49,102 bases of DNA from Thiomonas sp. (GCA_027311065.1 DAICZP010000078.1:1-49102), one strand, 5' to 3'; shown: positions 26,187 through 35,253, numbered from the stretch's first letter. Translations and numbers: made by a program. Notes: generated by a model not told the origin, from the letters alone.

Positions 26187-27377
26187 ATGAACAACATCGA
26201 AGGTCCATTCCGGAAGAGCCCCGCGAACGCGCAGGGCAACGCCACGACGCATGCACGCGCCAGGATGTCGCACACGGGTTCACTTGCACCGGATGGTGCC
26301 GACGCGTCACCGCTGGCCGACGCCATCGAAGAGCTTGCCCCCTTGTTTTCGTCGCGGGCCCGCGAGCGCCGGCTCTCCGAGCGTTTCGCGGATATCGATC
26401 CGGACCCGGAAGAATCGGCGTTCGGGCGCGATGCGCTGCGTCAGGAACTTGCGCCGCATGCCGGTCACGGTGCCGCCGGCGACGCGCCTTCGGAGGCCCT
26501 GCTCGCGTTGGCAAGACGAATCTTGCGGCGTCCAGGCCGCTCGCGTCAGCTGGTCGACGACCTCGGCGACGACGCTTCGGGGCAGTACATCACCCTGCTC
26601 GAAATTGCCGACCTCATTGCGCAGGGGGCCATCGGGGCAGACCCATCCGGCACCGCCGAGGCGCAGGTGCGCGAGGCTGCGGCGGAACTGCTGGCGGCCA
26701 ACCGGGGAGAAGTCCTCGCGGATCTCAATACCGCGGCGGCGGCCCGCACCCTCGGCGCGGGCGCGGGGGCGTTCCGGCATGCGTACAGGGATGCCATTCT
26801 TGGAGGTGGCGGCCTGACGCAGATTCTGCGCTCCCTCCTGGAAGCTACCCCCGGCGACGCTGGTGACGATTTCATGCAAGTGCTGCAATCCACGCGCACC
26901 GCCATCGGGCTGGACGTTGCGGCGGCGCGGCCTTCGACGGATCCGACCCGTTTGCACACGCTGATTTCGGATCTGTACAACCTCGAGGTCATCGCCACCG
27001 TGGTCGATCGATGCAAGCAGCTCGGCGAACGACTCGCGGGACGCTTTCGTATTCCCGCCATTCGCGCAACCGCGCTGACCGCCGATCTGGTTGGCCTGAG
27101 CGGCGATCGCTGGGCTGACACGACGCGCCTGAAGCGACTCGCGGAGCGCTTCCACGCCACGGGCGAGCCGGCATGCCAGGTTCAATTCATCGCCGCGACC
27201 GGAAGCATTCTGCGCCAACTGCCGCTCAAGATTTTCGAGTCGAACGAAGCCCGCGATGCCCTGCTCGACACCGTCCAGGTGGCGCTTGACGCCGCGGTCG
27301 AGGACGAAGAAAGCGCTGCGGACGCGCAGTCAGGCGGCGACCCCGGCACGGTATCGACACCGGAGACCAGGTCATGA
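26187..27377 (+). CDS. sctW: T3SS gatekeeper SctW (YopN-TyeA-type fusion, BopN-like)
   Basis: 396 aa. The N-terminus is disordered. HrpJ/YopN-like helical domains begin near residue 45 ('LADAIEELAPLFSSRARERRLSERFADIDP'), and a TyeA-like C-terminal domain begins near 290 ('TADLVGLSGDRWADTTRLKRLAERF', 'IAATGSILRQLPLKIFESNEARDALLDTVQVALD'). Yersinia encodes these as two proteins; the total here equals their sum. The gatekeeper orders translocator before effector secretion. It is the first gene of the rightward operon. ATG at 26187, with no strong Shine-Dalgarno; the stop overlaps the next ATG. Confidence 0.9.
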   Translation: MNNIEGPFRKSPANAQGNATTHARARMSHTGSLAPDGADASPLADAIEELAPLFSSRARERRLSERFADIDPDPEESAFGRDALRQELAPHAGHGAAGDAPSEALLALARRILRRPGRSRQLVDDLGDDASGQYITLLEIADLIAQGAIGADPSGTAEAQVREAAAELLAANRGEVLADLNTAAAARTLGAGAGAFRHAYRDAILGGGGLTQILRSLLEATPGDAGDDFMQVLQSTRTAIGLDVAAARPSTDPTRLHTLISDLYNLEVIATVVDRCKQLGERLAGRFRIPAIRATALTADLVGLSGDRWADTTRLKRLAERFHATGEPACQVQFIAATGSILRQLPLKIFESNEARDALLDTVQVALDAAVEDEESAADAQSGGDPGTVSTPETRS

Positions 27378-27748
27378 GCGACGTCATTGCCGCATACGCC
27401 ATCGCCCGCGCCTTGCCGATCCCGCAGGGTCAGGCCAACGTCATGCGCCTGGAACTCGAGGGTGGTGACAGCGTCGTGCTCGAAGCGCGCGGGAACACGG
27501 TACGCGTCTACCGTATCCACGCACTGCCGTTTCCCACGGAAGCCCAGCTCATGGCCGCATTGACGCGCTGCGACGCACGCCATGGCCACGGCGTGCAGGT
27601 CGGCTTGCGCGGAAGTGGCAATGACGCCGCGCTGTTCATGATCAAGCGACTGCACGATGCCGGCCCTGACCCGACGCACATCGATCGCGCCCTCGACACT
27701 CTGCAACGCTGGCACGCCGCATGGTTGTCCGCCTGCAACACATTCTGA
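27374..27748 (+). CDS. SycN-like T3SS chaperone
   Basis: 124 aa. It lies between sctW and sctX, exactly where sycN lies in Yersinia, and has the same length. Alternating strands ('ANVMRLELEGGDSVVLEARGNTVRVYRIHAL') and a C-terminal helix ('IDRALDTLQRWHAAWLSAC') match the CesT/SycN chaperone fold. In Yersinia SycN with YscB binds YopN. Here a single candidate is seen. Its ATG overlaps the sctW stop. Confidence 0.75.
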   Translation: MSDVIAAYAIARALPIPQGQANVMRLELEGGDSVVLEARGNTVRVYRIHALPFPTEAQLMAALTRCDARHGHGVQVGLRGSGNDAALFMIKRLHDAGPDPTHIDRALDTLQRWHAAWLSACNTF

Positions 27749-27769
27749 TTGCCCGCACCGGAGCTCAAC

Positions 27770-28180
27770 GTGTCGCTTCCGCCTCGCCCCGCACCCTCCC
27801 CGTACGCGCTTGATCACGGCATCACCGACCTCGTGCGCGCGGGGAGTGTGCGCCCGTCGCTACCCGACTTTCGCCATGCGCGTCACGAGATGCCCTCGGC
27901 GAACGGCTTCGCATCCGCCCTCGACGCGCTGTGGGGCCGCACCAGTGATGAGCGCCTCCTCGAACGCGTGCGACCCCAGGTCGCGGACCCGACGATGCTG
28001 GCGCAGGGGCGCTTCGGCTCCGCGGTGCGCGCCGTGTCCACTGTGCTGCGGGGTGCTGCAAGCGAGGCGCGCAACCCCGCCGACGCCGCGGCACTTCGGC
28101 GCTGCGAGCGGCAGGTGGCCGAGCTGCGCGACCTGCGCGACGAGGCGGCCGGCAATTACGCAGCGCTGTTGCAGGGTTGA
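27770..28180 (+). CDS. sctX: T3SS early substrate SctX (YscX type)
   Basis: 136 aa. The N-terminal 'DHGITDLVRAG..PSLPDFRH' segment, a middle helix after 'LLERVRPQVADPTMLAQGRF' and a C-terminal helix ending 'YAALLQG' follow the YscX layout. It lies directly before an SctY-like TPR gene and sctV, the conserved X-Y-V order. YscX is exported and needed for secretion. The GTG at 27770 has GGAG 6 nt upstream; a TTG at 27749 is an alternative. Confidence 0.75.
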   Translation: MSLPPRPAPSPYALDHGITDLVRAGSVRPSLPDFRHARHEMPSANGFASALDALWGRTSDERLLERVRPQVADPTMLAQGRFGSAVRAVSTVLRGAASEARNPADAAALRRCERQVAELRDLRDEAAGNYAALLQG

Positions 28181-28184
28181 CGCC

Positions 28185-28541
28185 GTGGCATCTCCCGCAA
28201 CCCGTCTGGATGCCGAGCAACGCGATGCCTTGCTCGTGTTGGGCCACCTGATGTTGTCCCTGGACCGCCCCGATCGCGCCGCCATCGTCTACCGTGCCCT
28301 CGACGTCCTCGAACCCGGTCACGCGCCCCACCTTCGCGCTCTCGCTGTCGCCTGCGCGCGCGCAGATCTGCCCGCTGAAGCCCTGGCCGCACTGGAACGC
28401 CTCGCATTGACGGGAGCGCTGGATGGCGATTTCCTGGCCTTGCGCGCGCGGGTGCTGGGCACCCTCGGTCGCCATGATGAAGCCCTCGCGGCGATGCGCG
28501 CGGTGCTCGGCGCACCGTTGCCCGGAGGTCGCCGCCCATGA
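28185..28541 (+). CDS. sctY: SctX chaperone SctY (YscY type, TPR)
   Basis: 118 aa. Two to three TPR-like units: 'LLVLGHLMLSLDRPDRAAIVYRALDVLEPGHAPHLRALAVACA' read in parts, and 'RARVLGTLGRHDEALAAMRAVL'. YscY is the TPR chaperone of YscX and also contacts YscV; the position between sctX and sctV fits. The GTG at 28185 is used, since no ATG is available near the 5' end. The stop overlaps the sctV ATG (ATGA). Confidence 0.8.
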   Translation: MASPATRLDAEQRDALLVLGHLMLSLDRPDRAAIVYRALDVLEPGHAPHLRALAVACARADLPAEALAALERLALTGALDGDFLALRARVLGTLGRHDEALAAMRAVLGAPLPGGRRP

Positions 28542-30625
28542 AAAACATCAATGCGCTGCTGCAGCGCCTTGCGCTGGCTGCGGCGAGCCGCAATGACATC
28601 GTGCTGGCGGTGCTGGTCGTGGCCATCATTTTCATGATGATCCTGCCGCTTCCCACCCTGGTGGTCGACGCGCTCATCGGCACCAACATGACGCTGGCGG
28701 CAGTCCTGCTCATGGTGGCCATCTACCTGCCGTCGCCGCTGGCGTTCTCGTCCTTTCCGTCGGTGCTCCTGATCACTACCCTGTTTCGCCTCGGCATCGA
28801 AATCGCCACGACCAGGCTGGTGCTGCTGCAAGGCAACGCTGGACACATCATCGAAACTTTCGGCCACTTCGTGGTGGGAGGCAATCTCGTGGTGGGCCTG
28901 GTTGTGTTCCTGATTCTCACCATCGTGCAGTTCGTCGTCATCACCAAAGGAGCTGAACGGGTGGCCGAGGTGGCCGCGCGCTTCTCGCTGGATGCGATGC
29001 CGGGCAAGCAAATGGCGATCGATGGCGACATGCGCGCCGGAAGTATCGACATGGACGAGGCGCGACGCCGCCGGCGTGCCGTCGAGCGTGAAAGCCAGCT
29101 CTACGGGTCGATGGATGGCGCCATGAAGTTCGTCAAAGGTGACGCCATCGCCGGCCTCATCATTGTCAGTGTGAATCTGCTCGGGGGCATGCTCATTGGC
29201 GTGTTTCAGCGCGGCCTGACCGCCGCCGAAGCGGTACAACGTTATTCGATTCTTTCCATCGGCGACGGCTTGGTGTCGCAAATTCCCGCACTTTTTATTG
29301 CCATCTGTGCCGGCATCATCGTGACGCGCGTCCAGACCGATGACGAAAACAGCAATATCGGCCGGGACATCGGCTCGCAGGTGCTGGGCCAGCCACGCGC
29401 ACTGATCATCGGCGGCGCCATTGCGCTGGGGATGGGACTGATTCCCGGCATGCCGGCGCTGGTGTTCGCGGGACTGGCGCTGCCGCTGATGGCAATTGGT
29501 TATGCGCTCACCAACAAGCCGCCGGACGGCATGCAGGAACTTGACGGACTCCCGGGCATGCAGGCTGCGGGCGCAACACCCAAGCCGCCGCGCCAGGATG
29601 GCAGCGATGAGTTCGTCCCGACCGTACCCTTGATGCTCGACGTCTCTCCAAAGCTGCGTCCCGCGTTTGACACGCCTGCGCTTAACGACGAGTTGATGAA
29701 AATTCGCCGTGCGATGTATTTTGATCTCGGCGTGCCGTTTCCGGGAATCCAACTCCGCTTTGATGACCGGGTCGCCGACGGCACCTACCAGATCGTGCTT
29801 TCCGAAGTGCCCGTTGCACAGGGCATGTTGCGGCCCGACCAGCTACTGGTGCGGGAGCAGGAGCAGGCACTGCGCGCACTGGGCGTCAGCTACGACAAGG
29901 AGCGTGCCTTCCTTCCTGGCATCGAAACGCTCTGGGTGTCGGCTGGCCAGGCGGATCTGCTCGCACGTGCAGGCCTGACCTGCATGACACCGACGCAAAT
30001 CGTGTCCTTTCACCTCGCCGCAATGTTGCGGAAGTATTCGGCCGACTTCGTCGGCGTGCAGGAGACCCGCTTCCTGCTGGGGGCGATGGAACAGCGTTTC
30101 CCCGACCTTGTCAAGGAGGTGATGCGCGCGATGCCCATCCAGAAGATCGCTGAAATCCTGCAACGGCTGGTGTCCGAGGATATTTCCATCCGCAACCTTC
30201 GCAGCATTCTGGAGGCACTGGTCGAGTGGGGGCAAAAGGAAAAAGACTCGGTGCTGCTGACCGAGTATGTGCGTGGGGCCCTCAAACGCCACATCAGTTA
30301 CAAATACTCGGTCGGGCAGAACATGCTCCCCGCCTATCTGCTTTCGCCGGATATCGAGGAAACCGTGCGCGCCGCGGTTCGCCAGACCTCCGCGGGAAGC
30401 TACCTTGCCCTTGACCCCGCTGCCGCCAAGCGCATCGTGGAAGCCATTGTTCGCACCGTGGGTCAGCTTCCGGCCAGCGGGCACAAGCCCGTGCTGCTGG
30501 CGTCAATGGATATCCGCCGTTTCCTGCGCCGACTCATCGAGCAGGACCTGCCGTCCTTGCAAGTCCTGTCCTACCAGGAACTCACGCCCGAGGTCAACAT
30601 TCAACCATTGGCGAGGGTCCAGTGA
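28538..30625 (+). CDS. sctV: T3SS export gate protein SctV
   Basis: 695 aa, LcrD/InvA/FlhA family. About eight N-terminal membrane helices (20-330) include the FHIPEP-type region 'SFPSVLLITTLFRLGIEIA'. A large cytoplasmic domain (about 355-695) forms the nonameric ring that docks chaperone-substrate complexes ('MREV..VPFPGIQLRF'-type start, 'AILQRLVSEDISIRNLRSILEAL' read in part). Length and motifs are normal. First of the larger structural genes in the rightward operon. Confidence 0.98.
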   Translation: MKNINALLQRLALAAASRNDIVLAVLVVAIIFMMILPLPTLVVDALIGTNMTLAAVLLMVAIYLPSPLAFSSFPSVLLITTLFRLGIEIATTRLVLLQGNAGHIIETFGHFVVGGNLVVGLVVFLILTIVQFVVITKGAERVAEVAARFSLDAMPGKQMAIDGDMRAGSIDMDEARRRRRAVERESQLYGSMDGAMKFVKGDAIAGLIIVSVNLLGGMLIGVFQRGLTAAEAVQRYSILSIGDGLVSQIPALFIAICAGIIVTRVQTDDENSNIGRDIGSQVLGQPRALIIGGAIALGMGLIPGMPALVFAGLALPLMAIGYALTNKPPDGMQELDGLPGMQAAGATPKPPRQDGSDEFVPTVPLMLDVSPKLRPAFDTPALNDELMKIRRAMYFDLGVPFPGIQLRFDDRVADGTYQIVLSEVPVAQGMLRPDQLLVREQEQALRALGVSYDKERAFLPGIETLWVSAGQADLLARAGLTCMTPTQIVSFHLAAMLRKYSADFVGVQETRFLLGAMEQRFPDLVKEVMRAMPIQKIAEILQRLVSEDISIRNLRSILEALVEWGQKEKDSVLLTEYVRGALKRHISYKYSVGQNMLPAYLLSPDIEETVRAAVRQTSAGSYLALDPAAAKRIVEAIVRTVGQLPASGHKPVLLASMDIRRFLRRLIEQDLPSLQVLSYQELTPEVNIQPLARVQ

Positions 30626-30677
30626 TGACGCTCATCCCGGTTGACATCGTCGGGTGCCCCAGCAAGCTCGAGCCACG

Positions 30678-31871
30678 ATGAGCGATCGGTCCACCTTTCT
30701 CTGGCCCTCGCCAGACCCGGCGGTGGCGTTGGCGCCTGCCCAGCCTGAGCTGCGCGTGGTCGGGGGCGTCCATGCCGGTGCCCGGGTGCCGCTGCCGGGC
30801 GGAGATGGCGCCCTCACCGTCGGTGCCGACCCTGGGAACGACCTGGTGCTACGCGATGCGCCGTTCCCCAGCGCAAGCGTGTCGACGCGCGCGCAAGCCT
30901 GGACGCTGACCCAGGGTGTGCACGTCGTCACGCTGCGCGCGGGACAGTGCATACGGATGCATCCTGTCATCCTGGTGATTTGCAACACCGACGATCCCTG
31001 GCCGGACGAGTCGGCGTGCGACGCAGCCATCGCGTTGTCCGAGCGCATGCCGACGCACCTCCCGGAGGATCGTGCTGCGATGGTGGCTTCTCCCGCGGAT
31101 GCACCACCACGCATCGCCCAGCATGCCGTCAGACGACGCAAGCCCAGCCGCCGATGGCCGGCGCCGTGGCTTGGGATGGCAGCACTGCTGACGGTCGCTG
31201 CGGGTTCGGCCGTTGCCATGTTCGTCCAACACGGTGGCGGCTCGCGAACTGCCGTCGCGCACGCGTCCCCGCACACCCCCACGTTGCCGGTGTCTGCCAG
31301 CGAGCTGCGCGACCGGATCGAGGCATTGCTGATCAAGCGTGGCTTGCGCCATGCCGTCCATGCGAGCATTCGCGCCGACGGCACCATCGACATTCGTGGC
31401 GTGGTGCACGACGACGACACCCTGGACAGCCTGATTCGCGCCATTTCCGATGTCACCGAGCGCGTCTATCCATCGCTCCTGACGCAATCGGAATTTGCCC
31501 GACGCGTGCAAGCGCTTGCGCCTTCGCTGCCGGCCGGGGTCCAGGCCGCTGCCGCCCCCGGCGGCGTGCTCGACTTGCGTGGTCAGATTGCCGCCGGAGG
31601 GTTCGACGCGCTGATCGACCTCGTGCACGAGCGCCTGCCCGAAGCCGCCGCGCTCGATCTGGATGATCTGCGCGACCTGGCTCGCTCGCCCCTGCCCCCG
31701 GCACCAGCCATTCGCACGGTCGTGGGCGGTGCGTCTCCCTCAGTCGTTCTCGCCAACGGGCAGCGGCTTTTGCCCGGCGGCGTCGTCGGTCCCTTGCATC
31801 TGGTAAGCGTCGGCGACTCCGGAGTAATCTTTGCGGATGACGCCGGAAACACCGTCACCGTGCCGCGCTGA
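30678..31871 (+). CDS. sctD: T3SS inner-membrane ring protein SctD
   Basis: 397 aa. An FHA-like cytoplasmic domain (about 23-105, 'LRVVGGVHAGARVPLPGG') is followed by a linker, one membrane helix (about 161-184) and periplasmic ring-building modules ('RDRIEALLIKRGLRHAVHASI', 'PAGVQAAAAPGGVLDLRGQI'). It builds the outer of the two inner-membrane rings with SctJ and binds SctK. The ATG at 30678 is chosen over an in-frame TTG at 30654. It follows sctV by 52 bp. Confidence 0.93.
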   Translation: MSDRSTFLWPSPDPAVALAPAQPELRVVGGVHAGARVPLPGGDGALTVGADPGNDLVLRDAPFPSASVSTRAQAWTLTQGVHVVTLRAGQCIRMHPVILVICNTDDPWPDESACDAAIALSERMPTHLPEDRAAMVASPADAPPRIAQHAVRRRKPSRRWPAPWLGMAALLTVAAGSAVAMFVQHGGGSRTAVAHASPHTPTLPVSASELRDRIEALLIKRGLRHAVHASIRADGTIDIRGVVHDDDTLDSLIRAISDVTERVYPSLLTQSEFARRVQALAPSLPAGVQAAAAPGGVLDLRGQIAAGGFDALIDLVHERLPEAAALDLDDLRDLARSPLPPAPAIRTVVGGASPSVVLANGQRLLPGGVVGPLHLVSVGDSGVIFADDAGNTVTVPR

Positions 31872-31889
31872 CCGACCACCCGCAGACCC

Positions 31890-32186
31890 GTGACCCCCGG
31901 CACGACATCGTCATCGGATGCACAAAGCCCCACGCTGCATGCGCGGTTGACGGGGCCACAGGGCGCCGCCGAGCGGCAACGCGTCATGGAACGACTTCAG
32001 TCGATCGAAATGCGCTTGCGGGCATTGGCCGAGCGCGGTGACAGCCCTGGTGCCTTCGCGCAACTCGAGGCTGCGCGCGCCGCCGTGCGCTGGGCCCATG
32101 ACGCCATGCAACGCCTGCCGGTCGCCGAGCGCGTCAAACCCGACGTCATCGACCGCGCGATTCGCAACCGAACTATTGCACCGTGA
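31890..32186 (+). CDS. small T3SS protein before the needle gene, possible SctF chaperone (BscE/YscE position)
   Basis: 98 aa from a GTG at 31890. An internal in-frame ATG at 31986 would give 66 aa, the length of YscE. The sequence is helical and charged ('ERLQSIEMRLRALAERGDSP', 'LEAARAAVRWAHDAMQRLP'). It lies between sctD and sctF, where YscE/BscE-type needle co-chaperones are found. Sequence similarity is not obvious, so the role comes from position only. Confidence 0.55.
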   Translation: MTPGTTSSSDAQSPTLHARLTGPQGAAERQRVMERLQSIEMRLRALAERGDSPGAFAQLEAARAAVRWAHDAMQRLPVAERVKPDVIDRAIRNRTIAP

Positions 32187-32268
32187 TCGGGATCTTGCTG
32201 CGGCGCTTCGGCGAATTTCCCTGGATGCCCCCTAGCATGAACTTTCCTCCCCGCTTTGGAGTTTCGCC

Positions 32269-32520
32269 GTGAATACGATCGTCACCAGCAATCAAGGCAT
32301 CAGCTTCTCGGTCATCAACGACACCATGGTCAACGCCATCGGCAATCAGGAGACGTCGCTACGCGCCGCCATCCAGGCCGCTGGCAACAACCCATCGACC
32401 ACCCAGCTTTTGTCCCTTCAGCAACAGATCCAGCAATGGACCATTCTTACAGACTTGCAGGCGACGCTGAGCAAGACCATTGCCGATGCCATGCGCGGCG
32501 TGATCCAGAAATCGGCGTGA
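32269..32520 (+). CDS. sctF: T3SS needle protein SctF
   Basis: 83 aa, the size of YscF/PrgI/BscF. It is helical with a turn containing 'NNPSTTQLLSLQQQIQQWT', close to the conserved P-(S/D)-x-P-xx-L...Q-Q...W helix-turn-helix of needle subunits, and ends 'LSKTIADAMRGVIQKSA'. The GTG at 32269 follows GGAG by 8 nt. It is the last gene of the rightward operon. It polymerises into the extracellular needle. Confidence 0.9.
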   Translation: MNTIVTSNQGISFSVINDTMVNAIGNQETSLRAAIQAAGNNPSTTQLLSLQQQIQQWTILTDLQATLSKTIADAMRGVIQKSA

Positions 32521-32550
32521 TCCCGCGCGCTTCGTCTTCCTGGCAGTTCT

Positions 32551-32572
32551 GCCCGGACCAAGGTTTCCGGGC
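32551..32572 (+). terminator. hairpin after sctF
   Basis: Perfect 7-bp arms GCCCGGA and TCCGGGC with an 8-nt loop, 30 bp after the sctF stop and just before the end of the convergent cyclase gene. No U-tract, so a weak or Rho-assisted terminator at best. Confidence 0.4.
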
Positions 32573-32592
32573 ACCGCATCGCAACCGCCAAC

Positions 32593-34161
32593 TCAGGCAG
32601 GACAAGCAGCTGGTGGTGCCGCGCTGCGCGGCAAGGCGCTCATGTTCCACCAGGTCGGACGCTTGCCCTTGTTCTGCTTGACCGCGTACATGGCAGCATC
32701 GGCTTGCCGCAACAGGGCATCGGCATACGCACCATCCCGCGGAAACAGGGCGATGCCCATGCTCATCCCGACCCGCACTTGCCGCGCTTCACCGACCTCA
32801 AACACATCCTCCACGGCCCTGTGGACGCGGGCGAGCGCCTGCTGCAGCTGTTGCTCGGCGGTGGCCGCTGAAAACCCCTCGAACACGAGAATGAACTCAT
32901 CACCGCCAAGGCGGGCAACGAAATCACCGGAGCGTGCCAGGCTATGGATGCGACGACTGAGCTCGACCAGAAGCAAGTCGCCAACGGAGTGACCAAACCG
33001 GTCATTGATGGATTTGAAATCATCCAGATCAAGCATGCCCACCACCAACACGGCCCCGCTACGCGTTGCACGCGCGATCGCGCTTGGCAGGTGCTCCATC
33101 AGCGCCAGGCGGTTCGGAAGCCCCGTCAAGGTATCACGCCGCGCGCGCAGCGCCTCGTCGCGCTGCAACGCATGAACTTTCTCTGCAATACGCCAAAGCG
33201 TCGCCGCAAAAACAATGCTGACCAGCAGGCACACGAGGTCGGAGAGCAGGACCCATCGCCGCGTGCTGTACCAGATCGCCAGGTAATCCCCGGCTGATTT
33301 ACCGACGACAAGGTAGAAGGGGAGCCCCGAAAGCCGCCGGTAGGAATCGATCCGCTCGATGCCATCGCCGGTGCGCGTGGCGTGGAAGGTATGCGCAGAG
33401 ATGCCGGATGCGATGGTTTGCGCCAGCTGGGGAGAAAAATGCCGATTGCCCAGCTTGTCGACCTTTGAGGGGGGGTAAATCGCGATCAGGGCCGTGCTGG
33501 CGTCGCGAATCAGCGCGATGCCGTGCGGACCGAGCCCGGAAATTTCAAGCAGCGACTGAAAATACGGTAACGGAATGGCAATCGAAATCACTCCGGCTGG
33601 ATGGCCGTTGGCGCCCTCGTAGCGCGCCACGAAAGCGATCAACTCCAGATGCGTGGCGCGCCCATCCAGCATATTGGTGACCCAGATGCGTGATCGCACG
33701 CGCCCATCCATCAGCGGCCGAAAGAAGTCACGGTCTGCGTAGCTTGCGGGACGCGCGCTGCCGGCGCCGGGGCCGAAGATCACGCGTCCGGACGCGTTGG
33801 TCACATGGAGCAGCGCCCCTGCCGGCAGCGATGCGCGCATGGCATCGAAATACGCGTTCAATGTCGCGGGTTCGATCTTGCCGTCGGATTTCAACTCGCG
33901 TTCGCACTCCTTCACGAGCAGATGTGCCGCGAGTTTGGTCACCTGCGCGGCATTGCTGAGTGAGCCATTGAGTGCCGTCGCAATGCTTTGCGTTGTCACC
34001 GCAGCCAGACTTTCGGCATCAGCGAGCCGAGACTTCAGGAACAGTTCCGAAGCAACGCCGACCGCGAGATTCAGGACGATCACGCCGAGCACGACCAGAA
34101 TGCCCAGGAACCGGACATGTCGCTCGCCGCCAAAGTCTTCGTGCCTGCCGTCGATATCCAT
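32593..34161 (-). CDS. membrane diguanylate cyclase (periplasmic sensor plus GGDEF)
   Basis: 522 aa. TM1 is at about 17-40. A periplasmic double-Cache-like sensor (about 41-295; 'DRDFFRPLMDGRVRSRIWVTN' and 'GVISIAIPLPYFQSLLEI') precedes TM2 (about 300-322) and a GGDEF domain (about 345-505). The catalytic GGDEF is intact, and an inhibitory I-site RSGD stands five residues before it. It makes c-di-GMP in response to an extracytoplasmic signal. The ATG at 34161 is chosen because the preceding 36 codons look non-coding; neither start has a clear Shine-Dalgarno. Convergent with the sctF operon. A link to secretion control is possible but not shown. The 228-bp gap upstream holds no gene. Confidence 0.9.
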   Translation of the reverse strand: MDIDGRHEDFGGERHVRFLGILVVLGVIVLNLAVGVASELFLKSRLADAESLAAVTTQSIATALNGSLSNAAQVTKLAAHLLVKECERELKSDGKIEPATLNAYFDAMRASLPAGALLHVTNASGRVIFGPGAGSARPASYADRDFFRPLMDGRVRSRIWVTNMLDGRATHLELIAFVARYEGANGHPAGVISIAIPLPYFQSLLEISGLGPHGIALIRDASTALIAIYPPSKVDKLGNRHFSPQLAQTIASGISAHTFHATRTGDGIERIDSYRRLSGLPFYLVVGKSAGDYLAIWYSTRRWVLLSDLVCLLVSIVFAATLWRIAEKVHALQRDEALRARRDTLTGLPNRLALMEHLPSAIARATRSGAVLVVGMLDLDDFKSINDRFGHSVGDLLLVELSRRIHSLARSGDFVARLGGDEFILVFEGFSAATAEQQLQQALARVHRAVEDVFEVGEARQVRVGMSMGIALFPRDGAYADALLRQADAAMYAVKQNKGKRPTWWNMSALPRSAAPPAACPA

Positions 34162-34389
34162 GTGTTTGCGTGAGAACCCAAACGAGGACCCAGCGGTTTC
34201 GATCGGGAAGGCAAATTCGCGGAAAATGATACTACTAGATGAAGTTGGCCAAAGTGGCAAATGTGCCACATCAATTCCGGCCCGATCTCAAGCGGACGAC
34301 AAAGTCCTCCGCGCGCCAGGACTGGCTGCGATGGCAGCCCTCGCCGTCGAACGGGTCGGCATCATCCATCAAGCTACGATGCTGTGCAA

Positions 34390-35253
34390 ATGAACAGTCC
34401 CCCGCAAGCCGACCCCGCACCTCCCGTCTTTCGCGGTTGCACCTTGCTGCTTCAAGACCTACGAAACCAGGTCGATCTGGCGCCGCCGCTGCCGGGTGTC
34501 TACATTTTCCATGGAGATAGATCGGATCTGCCGCTTTATATCGGCAAGAGCATCAATCTGCGTGCAAGGTTGCTTTCACATCTGCGCAACCGTGACGAGG
34601 CCAGGATGCTTGCGCAAACGCGGCGGATCGAGATCATTCGCACGGCTGGCGACATCGGGGCGCTCCTGCTGGAGGCCCAACTCGTCAAGCTCCGGCAGCC
34701 CGTCTTCAATCAACGGCTGCGGCGCAACCGTCAGCTTTGCAGCTTGCGCCTGCATGACGGCAAACCCGAGGTGGTGGCAGCGGCGCACGTGGATTTTGCG
34801 ACAACTCCCGATCTGTACGGCTTGTTTGCCAGCCGCCACGCGGCGCTCGAGGCCCTGCGCGACACGGCCGATGCGCACCACCTGTGCTGGGGGGCTCTTG
34901 GCCTGGAGCGACTTACCCGAGGACGCCCCTGTTTCCGCAGCATGATCGGGCGCTGCGCAGGGGTATGTCGAGGCGGCGAGAGCATCAACCAACACCAGAA
35001 ACGCCTGGCGTCTGCGCTCACAGCCATGCGTATCACGTGCTGGCCTTACCCCGGTGCAATCGCCTTGGTCGAACAGTGTGTGGACATGCGGCAGATGCAC
35101 GTGATTCGCAATTGGTGTTATCTCGGAAGCTGTCGTACCGTCAGGCAGGCCGCAAAACTGTCCCAGGTTGCCAGCGGCTTCGACGTCGACGGATACAAGA
35201 TTCTTGCCGGCCCCATCATGGCGCGAGAAACTGCGATCATCCAGTTGTCGTGA
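34390..35253 (+). CDS. cho: excinuclease Cho-like GIY-YIG endonuclease
   Basis: 287 aa. The N-terminal GIY-YIG nuclease domain (about 30-110: 'GVYIFHGD', 'LYIGKSINLRARLLSHL', 'EAQLVKLRQPVFNQ') is UvrC-like, and the C-terminal part carries a Cys-rich 'RSMIGRCAGVCRGGES'. The lack of the UvrB-binding and RNase-H-like domains of UvrC makes it Cho-type, an alternative 3'-incision nuclease for bulky lesions. The ATG at 34390 is used. It stands alone between the cyclase and the island. Confidence 0.85.
   Translation: MNSPPQADPAPPVFRGCTLLLQDLRNQVDLAPPLPGVYIFHGDRSDLPLYIGKSINLRARLLSHLRNRDEARMLAQTRRIEIIRTAGDIGALLLEAQLVKLRQPVFNQRLRRNRQLCSLRLHDGKPEVVAAAHVDFATTPDLYGLFASRHAALEALRDTADAHHLCWGALGLERLTRGRPCFRSMIGRCAGVCRGGESINQHQKRLASALTAMRITCWPYPGAIALVEQCVDMRQMHVIRNWCYLGSCRTVRQAAKLSQVASGFDVDGYKILAGPIMARETAIIQLS

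Noticed and set aside
30625-30681. 18-codon ORF between sctV and sctD
   Set aside because: No Shine-Dalgarno of its own or family; at most a coupling leader.
34229-34238. ATACTACTAG upstream of cho, similar to half of a LexA box
   Set aside because: Only one half-site, 150 bp from the start; the other half does not match.
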